Shown: positions 24,184-33,976, counted from the stretch's first letter. The stretch: DNA of 64,000 nt from CAIZGX01 sp044239865 (GCA_044239865.1 JBIIAO010000003.1:372001-436000); one strand, 5' to 3'. The notes: a model not told the origin generated them from the letters alone. Made by a program: numbers and translations.

Positions 24184-25568
24184 TAGAATAAACTGTAGGG
24201 CAGTGAAGTGAAGTGTGCAAGAAAATAGTGCCCAACGCTGAAATAGATAATGAGTCCAACAATATCATTGGCAGTTGTAACGAAAGGCCCAGTAGCCAGT
24301 GCAGGGTCAATCTTTAGTTTATCGAGCATCAGCGGGAAGAAGGTTCCGCTCAGACTAGCGAATATGATAACGCAGAATAAAGCCATGGAAACCGTGAGGC
24401 TTAGAATTAATTCGAAATGAAAGAGCTGACTCGCAAGGAAAATAAGTGCACTACAAACACTGGCATTTAATAATCCAACTCCAAATTCTTTCACTAGTTT
24501 TTGCCAAACGGTTTCGTCAAAGGCACTCTGATTCGCCAAAGCGCGCACAACAAGTGCAGCAGACTGTACCCCAACGTTTCCGCCAGTAGCCGCAATAAGT
24601 GGCATGAAGACAGCCATGGCCGGATATTCAGTTATGTCGAATACACCAATGATATAGGCACCACTCATTCCTCCAATCATTCCAATCAATAACCATGGAA
24701 GTCTAGCGCGCGTAAGTGTCCAAATGCTATCACTTGATTCAACGTCTTCAGAGATACCACTCGCCAACTGGTAGTCACGATCGGAAACTTCTTGCATTAA
24801 ATCCACTACATCGTCGATGGTAATTCGACCAACTAATTTTTTTTCTTCGTCTAAAACAGGTAATACAACCAAGTCGTATTTTTTCATAATGCGCATCACC
24901 TCTTCAACTGGGGTGTTCACATCTACAGTCCGAACTTTTGATTCTTTATATAAATCCTTAAGCGTTGCTCTCATGCTTGCTGAAGCGAAAATGAGGGCCT
25001 TCATACTTAAAATCCCTAGCATGTGATCGTTTTCATCGATAACATAAATAGAATAGATATTGTCAATGTATTCTGCTTGTTTGCGCATTTCACGAATAGC
25101 TTGCGCCACTGTCCAGTCCTCATGCACGGTAACCATTTCTACAGCCATAATTGCACCCGCGGTGCCTTCCTCATAGGTCATGAGGTCCATGATGTCGCTG
25201 GCCTGCTCCTCGTCTTCAAGAAGGGCTATGACCTCTTCTTGTTTTTCTTCGCTTAATCCAGCCAAAACGTCGGCAGCATCGTCAGAGTCAATGTTTTCAA
25301 TTAACTCCTCTGCAATTTCGCGGCTCGTAAGATTTGAAAGTAAAGTCTCTTGAATGTCTTCATCCAATTCAAGCATAACATCTGCCGCGCTCTCTTCATC
25401 GAGAATGCGATAGAGGTAGACACCCTCTTGGGTTGGAAGCTCGTTAATGATTTCTGCTACGTCAGCAGGGTGAAGATCTTTGGTAAATTCGTGTATAGCA
25501 CTATCCTTTCCTTCGCCTATCCATTTGCGGAGGTCTGCCAACAAATCTTTTGTAAGTTCGAATTGCAC
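24183..25568 (-). CDS. mgtE: Magnesium transporter MgtE
   Basis: MgtE is a magnesium-gated channel of the inner membrane. The 461 residues show the helical N domain (about 1-130, including HPADVAEIINELP), two CBS domains (about 135-255) and five C-terminal membrane segments with PLIAATGGNVGVQSAALVVR. The start is GTG at 25568; no in-frame ATG lies upstream. Gating by magnesium binding to the N and CBS domains is known for the family. It is coupled to the downstream dehydrogenase. Confidence 0.95.
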   Translation of the reverse strand: MQFELTKDLLADLRKWIGEGKDSAIHEFTKDLHPADVAEIINELPTQEGVYLYRILDEESAADVMLELDEDIQETLLSNLTSREIAEELIENIDSDDAADVLAGLSEEKQEEVIALLEDEEQASDIMDLMTYEEGTAGAIMAVEMVTVHEDWTVAQAIREMRKQAEYIDNIYSIYVIDENDHMLGILSMKALIFASASMRATLKDLYKESKVRTVDVNTPVEEVMRIMKKYDLVVLPVLDEEKKLVGRITIDDVVDLMQEVSDRDYQLASGISEDVESSDSIWTLTRARLPWLLIGMIGGMSGAYIIGVFDITEYPAMAVFMPLIAATGGNVGVQSAALVVRALANQSAFDETVWQKLVKEFGVGLLNASVCSALIFLASQLFHFELILSLTVSMALFCVIIFASLSGTFFPLMLDKLKIDPALATGPFVTTANDIVGLIIYFSVGHYFLAHFTSLPYSLF

Positions 25569-25666
25569 GGGGAAGATTCCATTTAAAGGGTGAATTTTTT
25601 TACCGTTGCGAAGGTAAGTTATTTTTAACGTAACATGATTTATATTCGCCTATCTAAATTGAGCAA

Positions 25667-28240
25667 ATGAAAAAGCATCTAGCATTATGTGCCATTATCC
25701 TCTGCGGAGTAATGGTATTTCCAGCGCACGGAACCGTTGATCCTTCAAAAAAGAAGAAGGATCCTGTTAAAAAAGAAGAGAAAAAGCCTGAAGATAAATT
25801 CGGCGACATTGTGAAAAAATGTAAGATGAAAGAAGGACTCCTTACGTTTTACACAGATACCGTTACAGGAAAAACCTACTTGGAAATTCAGAAATCACAA
25901 TTGAATCAAGAGTTTATTTATTTCAATTATATTGAAAACGCGCCGGTTGAAACGGGTTACCACAAAGGTGCTTTCGGTGATTCTAAGATTGTTGTTTTCA
26001 AGAAAAACTACGAGCGTTTAGAAATTGTTCAGCCCAATACAAACTTCTATTACGATCCATCAAACGCGATTAGTAAATCAGCATCTTCAAACATCAACAG
26101 CCCCGTTTTAGCTTCTGAAAAAATTGAGGCAACGAGTTTAGATGGGAATAAAATGCTCATCGATGGCGACGCCTTGTTGCTTTCTGAAAAAATGCAGTTG
26201 GTGAAAATGCCTGCGGCTCGCGGCGGAGATGCGCCATTGGGAAGTTTAAGTAAGGAAAAGTCTAAGATTAATTCCATTCGCACCTACACGGAAAATTCGG
26301 ATATCGTGGTGTCTTATGTTTATGAGACCAGTTCCCCAAACATTGGTGGAGATGCTGTTGCAGATGGAAGAAACGTTACCGTTCAATATCAGCACTCGTT
26401 CCTATCGGTTCCTCAAAATAACTTCGAACCTAGATATGATGATCCACGCATAGGATATTTCACAACGCAAGTAAACGATATGACCGTTGCTTCTGCAACG
26501 CCATGGAGAGATGTGATTCACCGTTGGAATTTGGAAAAGAAAAATCCGAATGATAAATTAAGTGAGCCCATTCAACCTATAACTTTTTGGATGGAAAACA
26601 CCACTCCGGTAGAATTTCGTCCAATCATTAAAGAAGCTGTTGAAAGATGGAATGTGGCATTCGAAGCGGCAGGATTTAAGAATGCTGTAGTTTGTTTGCA
26701 ACAGCCTGATGATGCAACATGGGATGCAGGAGATGTGCGCTACAATGTTTTACGTTGGACATCAACACCGGCTCCTCCATTCGGTGGTTACGGTCCGAGT
26801 TTCGTGAACCCACGCACAGGAGAAATTCTAGGTGCAGATATTATGTTGGAGTGGGTAGCGTTAACGAATCGCGTTTATGCTGATCGTACGTTCCGTTTGG
26901 GAAGTTCTTTAACCGAGGAACAAGAACAATTATTGAAGGAAAAAGGAGCGCGTAATCCATTTTTATGTAACGCTGCTGCAATGAGCAATGAGCAATTGAT
27001 TTTCGGGACAAGTGCTGCAAACGTAATGGGAGCAAGTGATTTAGAGAAGCAAGAAATAGTTCGTCAAATGTTGTACCGCTTGGTTCTGCATGAAGTAGGG
27101 CACACGCTTGGTCTTACCCACAACATGCGCGCTAGCACGCTTCAGTCGGTTGCAGATATTAAGAATGTAGAAAAAATTAACAAGGAAGGATTGGCGAATT
27201 CTGTGATGGAATATCCAGCATTCAACTATCAAATGAATCCGAAAGAACAAGCTCTGTATTGCGATGTTAAAGTAGGTCCTTACGATAAGTGGGTGATTGA
27301 GTACGGATATAGTGCGTCAGTTTCAGATGAGCAGAAAGAAAGAGAGCGTTTAGATAAAATTACCGCAAGAAGCATAGAGCATCAGTTGGCCTATGGAAAC
27401 GATGGTGACGATATGCGAACTGCCGGAAGAGGAATTGATCCGGATGTAAACATCTACGATCTTTCTAGCGATCCGGTTGCATACGGTGCCGAGCGTTGCG
27501 AGTTAGTGAAATTTGTTCTTCCAAAACTGAAAGAGCATTTGATTACTTCGAATGAAAGCTATGCGGAATTGCTTCAATCTTTTTTAATTGCAACGAAAGA
27601 GTACGGTATTCAAACCAATGTAATGACGCGTCAAATTGGCGGAGTTCATTACGACAGAGCATACGCAGGGCAAGGTTCTTCAGTAAAGCCCTTGGAGCCA
27701 GTTTCTGAAGTGAAACAAAAAGAGGCTATGAAAGCTTTAGCTAAATACGCTTTTGCAGGAGATGTTTGGAGTGAAGCTATTCCAACGTTTAATTATTTAT
27801 TGGATCAACGAAGAGGCTTCAGCCAATATTCTAAAAGCGATGATCCAAAGATTCACGATCGTATTCTAGATATGCAATCAGAGTGTTTGAATCACTTGAT
27901 GCATCCTCGTGTTCATCAAAGAATCATTGACAGTTACATGTATGGAAATACCTATTCAATCGACGAGGTTATGTTTGATTTAACACAGGCTATTTTTGAA
28001 TCTGATTTGAAAAGTGAAGTGAACACGATTCGTCAAAACTTGCAAATCGAATACACTCGCAGACTTATTGAAATGCTTGATGAGAAAAACAGATACGACA
28101 ATGTTTCTCAAGGAGTAGCTTTAGCAGAGTTAATTCGAATTAAGAAATTTGAAGCGGGAAACATCGCAGGAGGAGCGCTAACTAAGGCGCACAGAGGACA
28201 TGTTGTGAAATTGATTGAAGATGCGCTAAGCGCGAAATAA
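25667..28240 (+). CDS. Secreted zinc-dependent metalloprotease (DUF5117/DUF4953 type)
   Basis: The 857-residue protein has a signal peptide (MKKHLALCAIILCGVMVFPA) and a lysine-rich linker. An N-terminal DUF5117-like region follows. The zinc site HEVGHTLGLTH near residue 475 is an extended HExxHxxGxxH metzincin-type motif. The long C-terminal part is DUF4953-like. Such proteases are common in Bacteroidota and their substrates are poorly known. It is transcribed alone, and its terminator lies inside the facing NlpC/P60 gene. Confidence 0.88.
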   Translation: MKKHLALCAIILCGVMVFPAHGTVDPSKKKKDPVKKEEKKPEDKFGDIVKKCKMKEGLLTFYTDTVTGKTYLEIQKSQLNQEFIYFNYIENAPVETGYHKGAFGDSKIVVFKKNYERLEIVQPNTNFYYDPSNAISKSASSNINSPVLASEKIEATSLDGNKMLIDGDALLLSEKMQLVKMPAARGGDAPLGSLSKEKSKINSIRTYTENSDIVVSYVYETSSPNIGGDAVADGRNVTVQYQHSFLSVPQNNFEPRYDDPRIGYFTTQVNDMTVASATPWRDVIHRWNLEKKNPNDKLSEPIQPITFWMENTTPVEFRPIIKEAVERWNVAFEAAGFKNAVVCLQQPDDATWDAGDVRYNVLRWTSTPAPPFGGYGPSFVNPRTGEILGADIMLEWVALTNRVYADRTFRLGSSLTEEQEQLLKEKGARNPFLCNAAAMSNEQLIFGTSAANVMGASDLEKQEIVRQMLYRLVLHEVGHTLGLTHNMRASTLQSVADIKNVEKINKEGLANSVMEYPAFNYQMNPKEQALYCDVKVGPYDKWVIEYGYSASVSDEQKERERLDKITARSIEHQLAYGNDGDDMRTAGRGIDPDVNIYDLSSDPVAYGAERCELVKFVLPKLKEHLITSNESYAELLQSFLIATKEYGIQTNVMTRQIGGVHYDRAYAGQGSSVKPLEPVSEVKQKEAMKALAKYAFAGDVWSEAIPTFNYLLDQRRGFSQYSKSDDPKIHDRILDMQSECLNHLMHPRVHQRIIDSYMYGNTYSIDEVMFDLTQAIFESDLKSEVNTIRQNLQIEYTRRLIEMLDEKNRYDNVSQGVALAELIRIKKFEAGNIAGGALTKAHRGHVVKLIEDALSAK

Positions 28241-28243
28241 GTC

Positions 28244-28948
28244 TTAAAGAATTCTACGAATGAGGCGAAGGTTATGCGAATAACCTTCGCTTTTTTTATT
28301 GATACCCTGATGGTCTAAGATGTCAATCCGAAGTTCTCCGGAAGCATGAAGTATTTCGAAACTTCCGCCGTTTTCTAGAATTATTCCAACATGCGTAATG
28401 CGTCCTTCTGCGTTATCGAAGAAAGCGAGGTCACCTGTTTGAGCTTCTGAAAGTAGAATCACTTCGGCCCCCTCTGCGGCTTGCTGATATGCATCGCGTT
28501 TTAGGGAATATCCGAGCGTCTTGAAAAAAGATTGCGTAAAGCCAGAACAGTCATAACCGAAATTGGTTTTTCCTCCCCAAACATAAGGAACACCCAAATA
28601 CGTTTTAAATAAAGTAAGCGCCTCATTGAGAGACAACAGTTGGTGCTGAAAATCTTCAGGAACAAACGCGCCAAGTGGCATGAGAATTTGTTTGTTCTCG
28701 AAGGGCAGAAGTGCACTTGGAAAAGCATAAACACGATGTACGTCAACTTCAAAAACTTGAGGTGAAAATTGCTTCTTATCAATCCATCCGCGATACTGAT
28801 CGAAGCTCGTTTCTATGAAATACCACTTCTCATTTTCTTCAAGCACTTCATACGTTTCTCCGAAAATAAGTTGACTAACTTGTTCACTGCGGTCAGAAGC
28901 CTCTGCGCGCGCAGGAATAAATGAAAGAAGACATTGTCCGTTTACCAT
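28244..28948 (-). CDS. NlpC/P60 family cell-wall hydrolase with SH3 domain
   Basis: These cysteine peptidases cut peptide stems of peptidoglycan. The 234-residue protein has an SH3b-like N-terminal half (residues 5-60) and a catalytic domain with C134 (YDCSGF), H186 (THVGII) and a third polar site near H201. I see no convincing signal peptide at the N-terminus, which is unusual for a wall enzyme; it could also recycle muropeptides in the cytoplasm. Its final codons form the terminator hairpin of the facing protease. Confidence 0.87.
   Translation of the reverse strand: MVNGQCLLSFIPARAEASDRSEQVSQLIFGETYEVLEENEKWYFIETSFDQYRGWIDKKQFSPQVFEVDVHRVYAFPSALLPFENKQILMPLGAFVPEDFQHQLLSLNEALTLFKTYLGVPYVWGGKTNFGYDCSGFTQSFFKTLGYSLKRDAYQQAAEGAEVILLSEAQTGDLAFFDNAEGRITHVGIILENGGSFEILHASGELRIDILDHQGINKKSEGYSHNLRLIRRIL
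28265..28297 (+). terminator. Strong terminator buried in the end of the NlpC/P60 gene
   Basis: GCGAAGGTTAT pairs perfectly over 11 bases with ATAACCTTCGC around a GCGA tetraloop, followed by seven Ts. It serves the plus-strand metalloprotease 25 bases upstream and at the same time encodes the C-terminal region (EGYSHNLRL) of the minus-strand hydrolase. Confidence 0.88.
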
Positions 28949-29037
28949 GTTCCAAATTTGATAATAAAATTACCTTTTTCCATTTTAAATGATTGTCAAT
29001 TATTCAATGTTGAATGTGAATGGTTGGAAGAAAAGTG

Positions 29038-29045
29038 TACATTTG
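29038..29045 (+). promoter_or_regulatory. -7 box before the pterin dehydratase gene
   Basis: TACATTTG matches TAnnTTTG exactly and lies 17 bases before the ATG at 29062. No good upstream element is seen. Confidence 0.5.
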
Positions 29046-29061
29046 GGAAAATTAAAGCACT

Positions 29062-29295
29062 ATGTGGCGCGAATTGGACAATAAACTCGTTAGAGAATTT
29101 CGTTTCAAAGACTTCCAAGAGGCATTCACCTTTTTAACTCGGGTGGCTTTCCTCGCTGAGAAAACTGGTCATCATCCAGCCTGGTTCAATGTTTACAATT
29201 ATGTTCGCATTGAACTAAGTACACATGATGCTGGTGATGTAGTTACGGAAAGAGATCGCAGAATGGCCGTGGCCATTGACGAAATTCTTCAATAA
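29062..29295 (+). CDS. 4a-hydroxytetrahydrobiopterin dehydratase (pterin-4-alpha-carbinolamine dehydratase)
   Basis: The enzyme regenerates the pterin cofactor used by aromatic amino acid hydroxylases. The 77 residues include the catalytic block TGHHPAWFNVYNYV and the STHDAGDVVTERD region of the family. The length is slightly shorter than usual at the N-terminus, which begins MWRELDNKLV and fits the fold. No phenylalanine hydroxylase gene is in the window, so its partner, if any, lies elsewhere. Confidence 0.9.
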   Translation: MWRELDNKLVREFRFKDFQEAFTFLTRVAFLAEKTGHHPAWFNVYNYVRIELSTHDAGDVVTERDRRMAVAIDEILQ

Positions 29296-29366
29296 TATCA
29301 AAACTTCCATAGTTAAGCGCTAAATTCGCGGCTGAAAGTAATTCTTTCAACAGGAAATCTTTTTTT

Positions 29367-30461
29367 ATGACTCAACAAAACAGCTCTGCAGAAATGTCTG
29401 CAGTTACCGAAAGAATGGCGTTGCATAACCACGAACAAGTGGTCTTTTGTCAAGACAATGCAACCGGATTAAAAGCCATCGTAGCAATTCACAACACAAC
29501 ATTAGGACCTGCAGTAGGAGGAACACGCATGTGGATGTATGCCTCTGAAGGTGATGCATTGACAGACGTTCTTCGTCTTTCACGCGGTATGACTTACAAA
29601 AGCGCTCTTGCCGGTTTGAACATTGGTGGAGGGAAGGCCGTAATCATTGCAGACTCAAAGAAAGATAAAAACGAAGCGCTCATGCGCAGCTTCGGTAAAT
29701 TCGTTGACGGTTTGGGTGGAAGATACATTACAGCCGAAGACATGGGGATTGGCACGCGTGATATGGAATATGTGAAAATGGAAACCGATCACGTAGTTGG
29801 TTTGCCAGATTACATGGGTGGTGGCGGAGATCCAAGTCCAGTGACTGCTTATGGTGTTTATATGGGAATGAAGGCCAGTGTGAAAGAACAAACAGGTAGC
29901 GAATCACTTTCGGGAAAAACTATTGTGGTTCAGGGAGTAGGCCATGTTGGAGAATACCTAGTAGAGTATTTGGTGAAGGAAAACGCGCATGTAATCATCA
30001 CTGATATTGATCAAGATCGCGTGAATGAAGTGGTGAAGAAGCACGGAGTTAAAGCCATTCTTCCATCAGAAGTTTACACAACGCCGATGGACATTTATAG
30101 TCCTTGTGCTATGGGTGCAACAGTGAGCAAAGAAACGTTAGAGCAATTGTCTTGCGGTATCATCTGCGGAGCAGCGAACAATCAATTAGCGGTAGAAACG
30201 GAAGACGGACAGCGCGTGTTAGATAAGGGCATTTTGTATGCACCAGATTATTTGGTGAATGCTGGTGGAATTATTAATTGCTATTGGGAAATAGTTGGAT
30301 ACAACAGACAAGCATCTTTGGCTCAGGCTGAACAGATTTACGATACAACACTTAAGATTTATTCGGCGTCAAAAGAAAAGGGAATTCCTTCATACTTGGC
30401 GGCGAATCAGATGGCAGAGCAGCGCATTCAGTCGATTGCGAATATTAAAACGAGATATTGA
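29367..30461 (+). CDS. Leucine/valine/phenylalanine dehydrogenase (Glu/Leu/Phe/Val family)
   Basis: The NAD-dependent enzyme deaminates branched-chain amino acids to 2-oxo acids. The 364 residues include the glycine-rich catalytic segment GLNIGGGKAVI with the active lysine, PVTAYGVYMGM, and the Rossmann motif VQGVGHVGEYLVEYL. The length and the AANNQL segment fit leucine dehydrogenase. A TAAATTCG box at 29321-29328 may be part of its promoter. nusB follows after 16 bases. Confidence 0.93.
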   Translation: MTQQNSSAEMSAVTERMALHNHEQVVFCQDNATGLKAIVAIHNTTLGPAVGGTRMWMYASEGDALTDVLRLSRGMTYKSALAGLNIGGGKAVIIADSKKDKNEALMRSFGKFVDGLGGRYITAEDMGIGTRDMEYVKMETDHVVGLPDYMGGGGDPSPVTAYGVYMGMKASVKEQTGSESLSGKTIVVQGVGHVGEYLVEYLVKENAHVIITDIDQDRVNEVVKKHGVKAILPSEVYTTPMDIYSPCAMGATVSKETLEQLSCGIICGAANNQLAVETEDGQRVLDKGILYAPDYLVNAGGIINCYWEIVGYNRQASLAQAEQIYDTTLKIYSASKEKGIPSYLAANQMAEQRIQSIANIKTRY

Positions 30462-30477
30462 TTAGAAGGGGAGAATT

Positions 30478-31422
30478 ATGCTAAACAGAAGACACATACG
30501 AATTAAAGTTTTACAAGTACTTTTCGCTTATTACAACGACGAAGAGCCAAATGCGGCATCTTACGAAAAAATGCTTTTTGAAAGTGTGAATCGTTTTCGC
30601 GATTTGTATGTTGCCTTCATTCAATTAATGGTTGAAATGCACTCGCTTTCAATTGAAAAAATTGAAGCGGGAATGAATAAGAAACTCCCGAGCCACGAAG
30701 ACCTTCATCCGAACACCAAATTTGCTGCAAATTCAGTGCTTCGTATTTTATCGCACAGTAAGTCACTGGAAAAAGCTACGAAGGAGAACCACTTGAAGTG
30801 GACAGAAAATCGTGACTTGCTGAAGCAAATGTTCAAGGATATTCAGGAGTGTGCAGAATACCAAGAATACTTGTCCAGTGAAGTAAGAGGATTCGAGCAC
30901 GACAAAGAAATTGTAGTTAAGTTATTCAAACGTCATTTAGTGAATTTTGAATTGATGCATGACTACCTTGAAGATCAAGGGATTTTTTGGAACGATGATA
31001 TCGATCTAACAGCAAGCATGGTTTTACGTTCGCTGAAGGCCATTAAGGAAACGGATACCGACATTGAATTTTTACCGTTGTGGAAGGAGGGAGATGAAGA
31101 GGAAGAGTTTTGTCGTCAATTGTTCCGCAAAACACTTTCAACGGGTGCAGACACGAAGGAAAGAGTTGCGCTAGTTACACCGAATTGGGAAACCGATCGC
31201 ATAGCCATCATGGACCTAGTTTTGTTGAAAATGGCTATTGCCGAAGCCATTTACTTTGAAAGCATCCCGACCAAAGTAACCATGAACGAATACATTGAAT
31301 TAGCGAAGTTTTATAGCACGCCGAAATCTGCAACATTCATCAATGGGGTGCTTGATACACTTATGCCTAAGATGATGGAAGAAGGGAAAATTAAGAAAGT
31401 AGGAAGAGGATTGATAGGATAA
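30478..31422 (+). CDS. nusB: Transcription antitermination factor NusB, long form
   Basis: NusB works with S10 on boxA RNA to prevent Rho termination on rRNA operons. The opening MLNRRHIRIKVLQVLFAYY and the C-terminal block MNEYIELAKFYSTPKSATFINGVLD (quoted in part) are family marks. At 314 residues it is about twice the Escherichia coli protein, owing to a helical insertion in the middle, as is usual in Bacteroidota. miaA starts one base after its stop codon. Confidence 0.9.
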   Translation: MLNRRHIRIKVLQVLFAYYNDEEPNAASYEKMLFESVNRFRDLYVAFIQLMVEMHSLSIEKIEAGMNKKLPSHEDLHPNTKFAANSVLRILSHSKSLEKATKENHLKWTENRDLLKQMFKDIQECAEYQEYLSSEVRGFEHDKEIVVKLFKRHLVNFELMHDYLEDQGIFWNDDIDLTASMVLRSLKAIKETDTDIEFLPLWKEGDEEEEFCRQLFRKTLSTGADTKERVALVTPNWETDRIAIMDLVLLKMAIAEAIYFESIPTKVTMNEYIELAKFYSTPKSATFINGVLDTLMPKMMEEGKIKKVGRGLIG

Positions 31423-31423
31423 A

Positions 31424-32320
31424 ATGAAAACGGTCATTGCAATATCAGGCCCAACGGGTGTCGGTAAAACAGCGTTGGCCATATCATTAGCAAATCACTT
31501 TCAAACCGAAATTATTTCCTGCGATTCACGTCAGTTTTATCGCGAGATGTCCATCGGCGTTGCGAAGCCAACGTTAGACGAGTTAAGCTTAGCACAACAT
31601 CATTTCATTTCTTTTTTATCTATTGAAGAGGAATACACGGCGGGTATGTTCTCGAGACAGGCTCGTGCTAAAATTCAAGATTTGTTTCTGACGAATGAGG
31701 TTATTGTTGTTGTTGGTGGAAGTATGCTATACATGGACGCCTTACTATATGGGCTAGACGAATTGCCCGGCGATAGGGAAGTTCGGAATATATTGAATGA
31801 AAGATCCGAGAATGAAGGGCTCGAAGTGCTTGTGAAAGAGCTTCAACTGAAAGACCCTGAGTACGCAGCGCAAGTCGATTTAGAAAATGCACATCGTGTT
31901 ATTCGTGCGCTAGAAGTTATTCAACTTACAGGAAAACCATTCTCAGAATTGCGCACGCAGTCGAGCGATGCTATAAATGCTGAGATATTCCATGTTTTCC
32001 TTTTAGGAGAGCGCGAATGGCTGTACAACCGAATAAACGTTCGGGTAGATAAAATGGTGGAAGAGGGGCTGTTTGAAGAAGTTCAAGGACTTCAATCATT
32101 GAATCATCTTCAAGCTTTGAATACTGTTGGTTACAAAGAAATTTTCAGACATCTTGGAGGAGAATGTTCGAAAGAAGAGGCTATTGTTGAGATCAAGAAA
32201 AACACTCGGAACTACGCAAAGCGACAAATGACTTGGTACCGAAACAAGCCGCATGTGCGTCAATTCGATGCTCAGAAAGGAGATGTTTCAGCCGAGATTA
32301 TTTCTTTGGTTGCGCGTTAA
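31424..32320 (+). CDS. miaA: tRNA dimethylallyltransferase
   Basis: MiaA adds an isopentenyl group to A37 of tRNAs that read UNN codons. The P-loop is GPTGVGKTAL at residues 8-17. The early Asp of ISCDSRQFYREM and the C-terminal KNTRNYAKRQMTWYRNK block are conserved. It is 298 residues, as expected. Its last 23 bases overlap the end of the opposite thioredoxin-like gene, so the two transcripts are complementary at their 3' ends. Confidence 0.95.
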   Translation: MKTVIAISGPTGVGKTALAISLANHFQTEIISCDSRQFYREMSIGVAKPTLDELSLAQHHFISFLSIEEEYTAGMFSRQARAKIQDLFLTNEVIVVVGGSMLYMDALLYGLDELPGDREVRNILNERSENEGLEVLVKELQLKDPEYAAQVDLENAHRVIRALEVIQLTGKPFSELRTQSSDAINAEIFHVFLLGEREWLYNRINVRVDKMVEEGLFEEVQGLQSLNHLQALNTVGYKEIFRHLGGECSKEEAIVEIKKNTRNYAKRQMTWYRNKPHVRQFDAQKGDVSAEIISLVAR

Positions 32321-33839
32321 CGTCTTCGTATTCCGTTTCTTTGAATTTATCCGTCTCTACTTTTTCGCCTTTGTAGAGATTCTCGAGTAGTTCGTCTAAT
32401 TGTTCTGCACCTAATGATTTTGCAACAATCTTCATGTCTTTATCCATTAAGAAAACTTTTGGAGTGCTCGTGACATCCCAGGTCGTACGGTAATTTAAGC
32501 TCTTAAGTGTAGTCACTCCGCTATAAATTAATTCTTGAGCTTTTTCCTGCTTCATGATTTCAGGAGTGTCGCTTACGTTAATCCAGTCGAGGTGATTTTC
32601 GTTAATGAACTCAATCCACTTGTCGTTTTCATAATCATTCCCAATAGCATAAACGACAAACCCTCTGTCTTTGTACTTATGATACATCTCGAGTAGAAGT
32701 GGAATTTCCTTTTTACAATGTCCGCAAGAGCTTTCCCAAACAACCATGAGCGTGTATTCTCCGCGTGATTTGTACATGGAAACCCAATTCTTTTCAGAAG
32801 TGTCTGGAAGAATTATATCCGGGGCTTTTTCACCACAGCGACAATCACGTTTCTTGTCAGCGGCTTCCTTCATCTCTTTCAATTTATCTTCCTTCACCCA
32901 ATTGCACATTCCTTTCGAATAGTAATTGTCTATCATGAAAACGAAGAGTTCGTCCATGCACATGATCTTTGAAGTCTCTCCGGTGTAGGTAGCAAAGTGA
33001 GTGATATATTTGAATGACTCTTCGTTACCTGCGGTTGCGCTAATTATTTTTTGAACTTCCGCGCAAACAGTATCAGGGATTTGTGGAAGTGTTTTCGTAA
33101 TGTAATCTTCAACAAGTTTGTGGAATGCACCGTCGCGAACCATACGAGGGTCTTTCAAGTCGCAACGATCCCAATAGTGATGACGATACCAGTAATATTG
33201 CCATTGTTGCTTTTTATCCTCGGCGATTTCTTCTGGGGCATTGGGAATATCTTCTTCCATTCCCATACGTAAATATTTTCCGAAAAGGGAAGTGCTATTA
33301 TTTTTAATGAGTTCTTTTTGGTAGTTGATTACCTCGTTATTCAATTTTGTAAGCTCTTCAATGCAAGGTTTTTTGTCTTCGTCAGTTTTCAGAGAATCGT
33401 TGATGCAGTTGTCCATCGGCATACGAACATTTCGTTTGCTATTGATGTATCGAATGTATTCAAAGAATAATTTGTTTTCTTTCGATTGAACCACTGCGAT
33501 TTTACTCAAATCGGCATCTGCTGAACAGTTGATAATAATTTGTTCATCAGATGCGATGAAATCGAAGTAACGGGGCCCCGGCATAACCAAGGCGTATTTT
33601 CCACATTCATTGAATGGTTTTCCGGCAAACTCATAATTGCCTCTTTCATCTACATGACATGTGTCGTTGTAGTATAACTTGTTTCCGTAGTAGTTCGCGA
33701 GATAGATGTCTACATTTTGAAGGCCCTCGATTTTACCTTTGATAGAGTAGGGCAGTTTTGCTTTTTTGGTCTGGGCGGTTGCAAATGTGCTTATTGAAAT
33801 AAGCAGGATGAATAAAATTTTCGCTTTCATATGTTTCAT
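32298..33839 (-). CDS. Secreted thioredoxin-like protein with DUF4369/DUF5106-type regions
   Basis: The 513-residue protein begins at ATG 33839 or 33830 and has a signal peptide ending FATAQ. A DUF4369-like beta domain (KGKIEGLQNVDIYLANYYG) comes first, then a helical DUF5106-like middle. The TlpA-type thioredoxin domain has the redox pair CGHC in WESSCGHCKKEIP. It probably reduces or folds disulfide proteins in the periplasm. A TAACTTTG box lies 19 bases ahead of the start with TTG 18 bases upstream of it. Confidence 0.85.
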   Translation of the reverse strand: MKHMKAKILFILLISISTFATAQTKKAKLPYSIKGKIEGLQNVDIYLANYYGNKLYYNDTCHVDERGNYEFAGKPFNECGKYALVMPGPRYFDFIASDEQIIINCSADADLSKIAVVQSKENKLFFEYIRYINSKRNVRMPMDNCINDSLKTDEDKKPCIEELTKLNNEVINYQKELIKNNSTSLFGKYLRMGMEEDIPNAPEEIAEDKKQQWQYYWYRHHYWDRCDLKDPRMVRDGAFHKLVEDYITKTLPQIPDTVCAEVQKIISATAGNEESFKYITHFATYTGETSKIMCMDELFVFMIDNYYSKGMCNWVKEDKLKEMKEAADKKRDCRCGEKAPDIILPDTSEKNWVSMYKSRGEYTLMVVWESSCGHCKKEIPLLLEMYHKYKDRGFVVYAIGNDYENDKWIEFINENHLDWINVSDTPEIMKQEKAQELIYSGVTTLKSLNYRTTWDVTSTPKVFLMDKDMKIVAKSLGAEQLDELLENLYKGEKVETDKFKETEYEDVNAQPKK

Positions 33840-33857
33840 AACTCTCTTATAGACGTT

Positions 33858-33886
33858 CAAAGTTAGGTATTCGTTGCTTTTTACAA
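33858..33886 (-). promoter_or_regulatory. Promoter of the thioredoxin-like gene
   Basis: TAACTTTG (33858-33865 on the minus strand) preceded by TTG at an 18-base spacing is close to the Bacteroidota consensus. It lies about 20 bases before the start. Confidence 0.6.
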
Positions 33887-33951
33887 TTGAATTCTTTCGG
33901 AAAGATTCAGACTGAAAAAAAAGCTTTTTCAACTATTGGTCCAAAAATAAA

Positions 33952-33976
33952 AAAGGAGCCGATTATCGGCTCCTTT
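33952..33976 (-). terminator. Terminator of the type A sorted protein gene
   Basis: AAAGGAGCCGA pairs perfectly with TCGGCTCCTTT around TTA. A run of Ts follows on the minus strand. Confidence 0.85.

Noticed and set aside
28934..29137. Plus-strand frame of 67 codons overlapping the pterin dehydratase start
   Set aside because: It runs into the dehydratase in another frame, has no domain, and crosses the promoter box at 29038.
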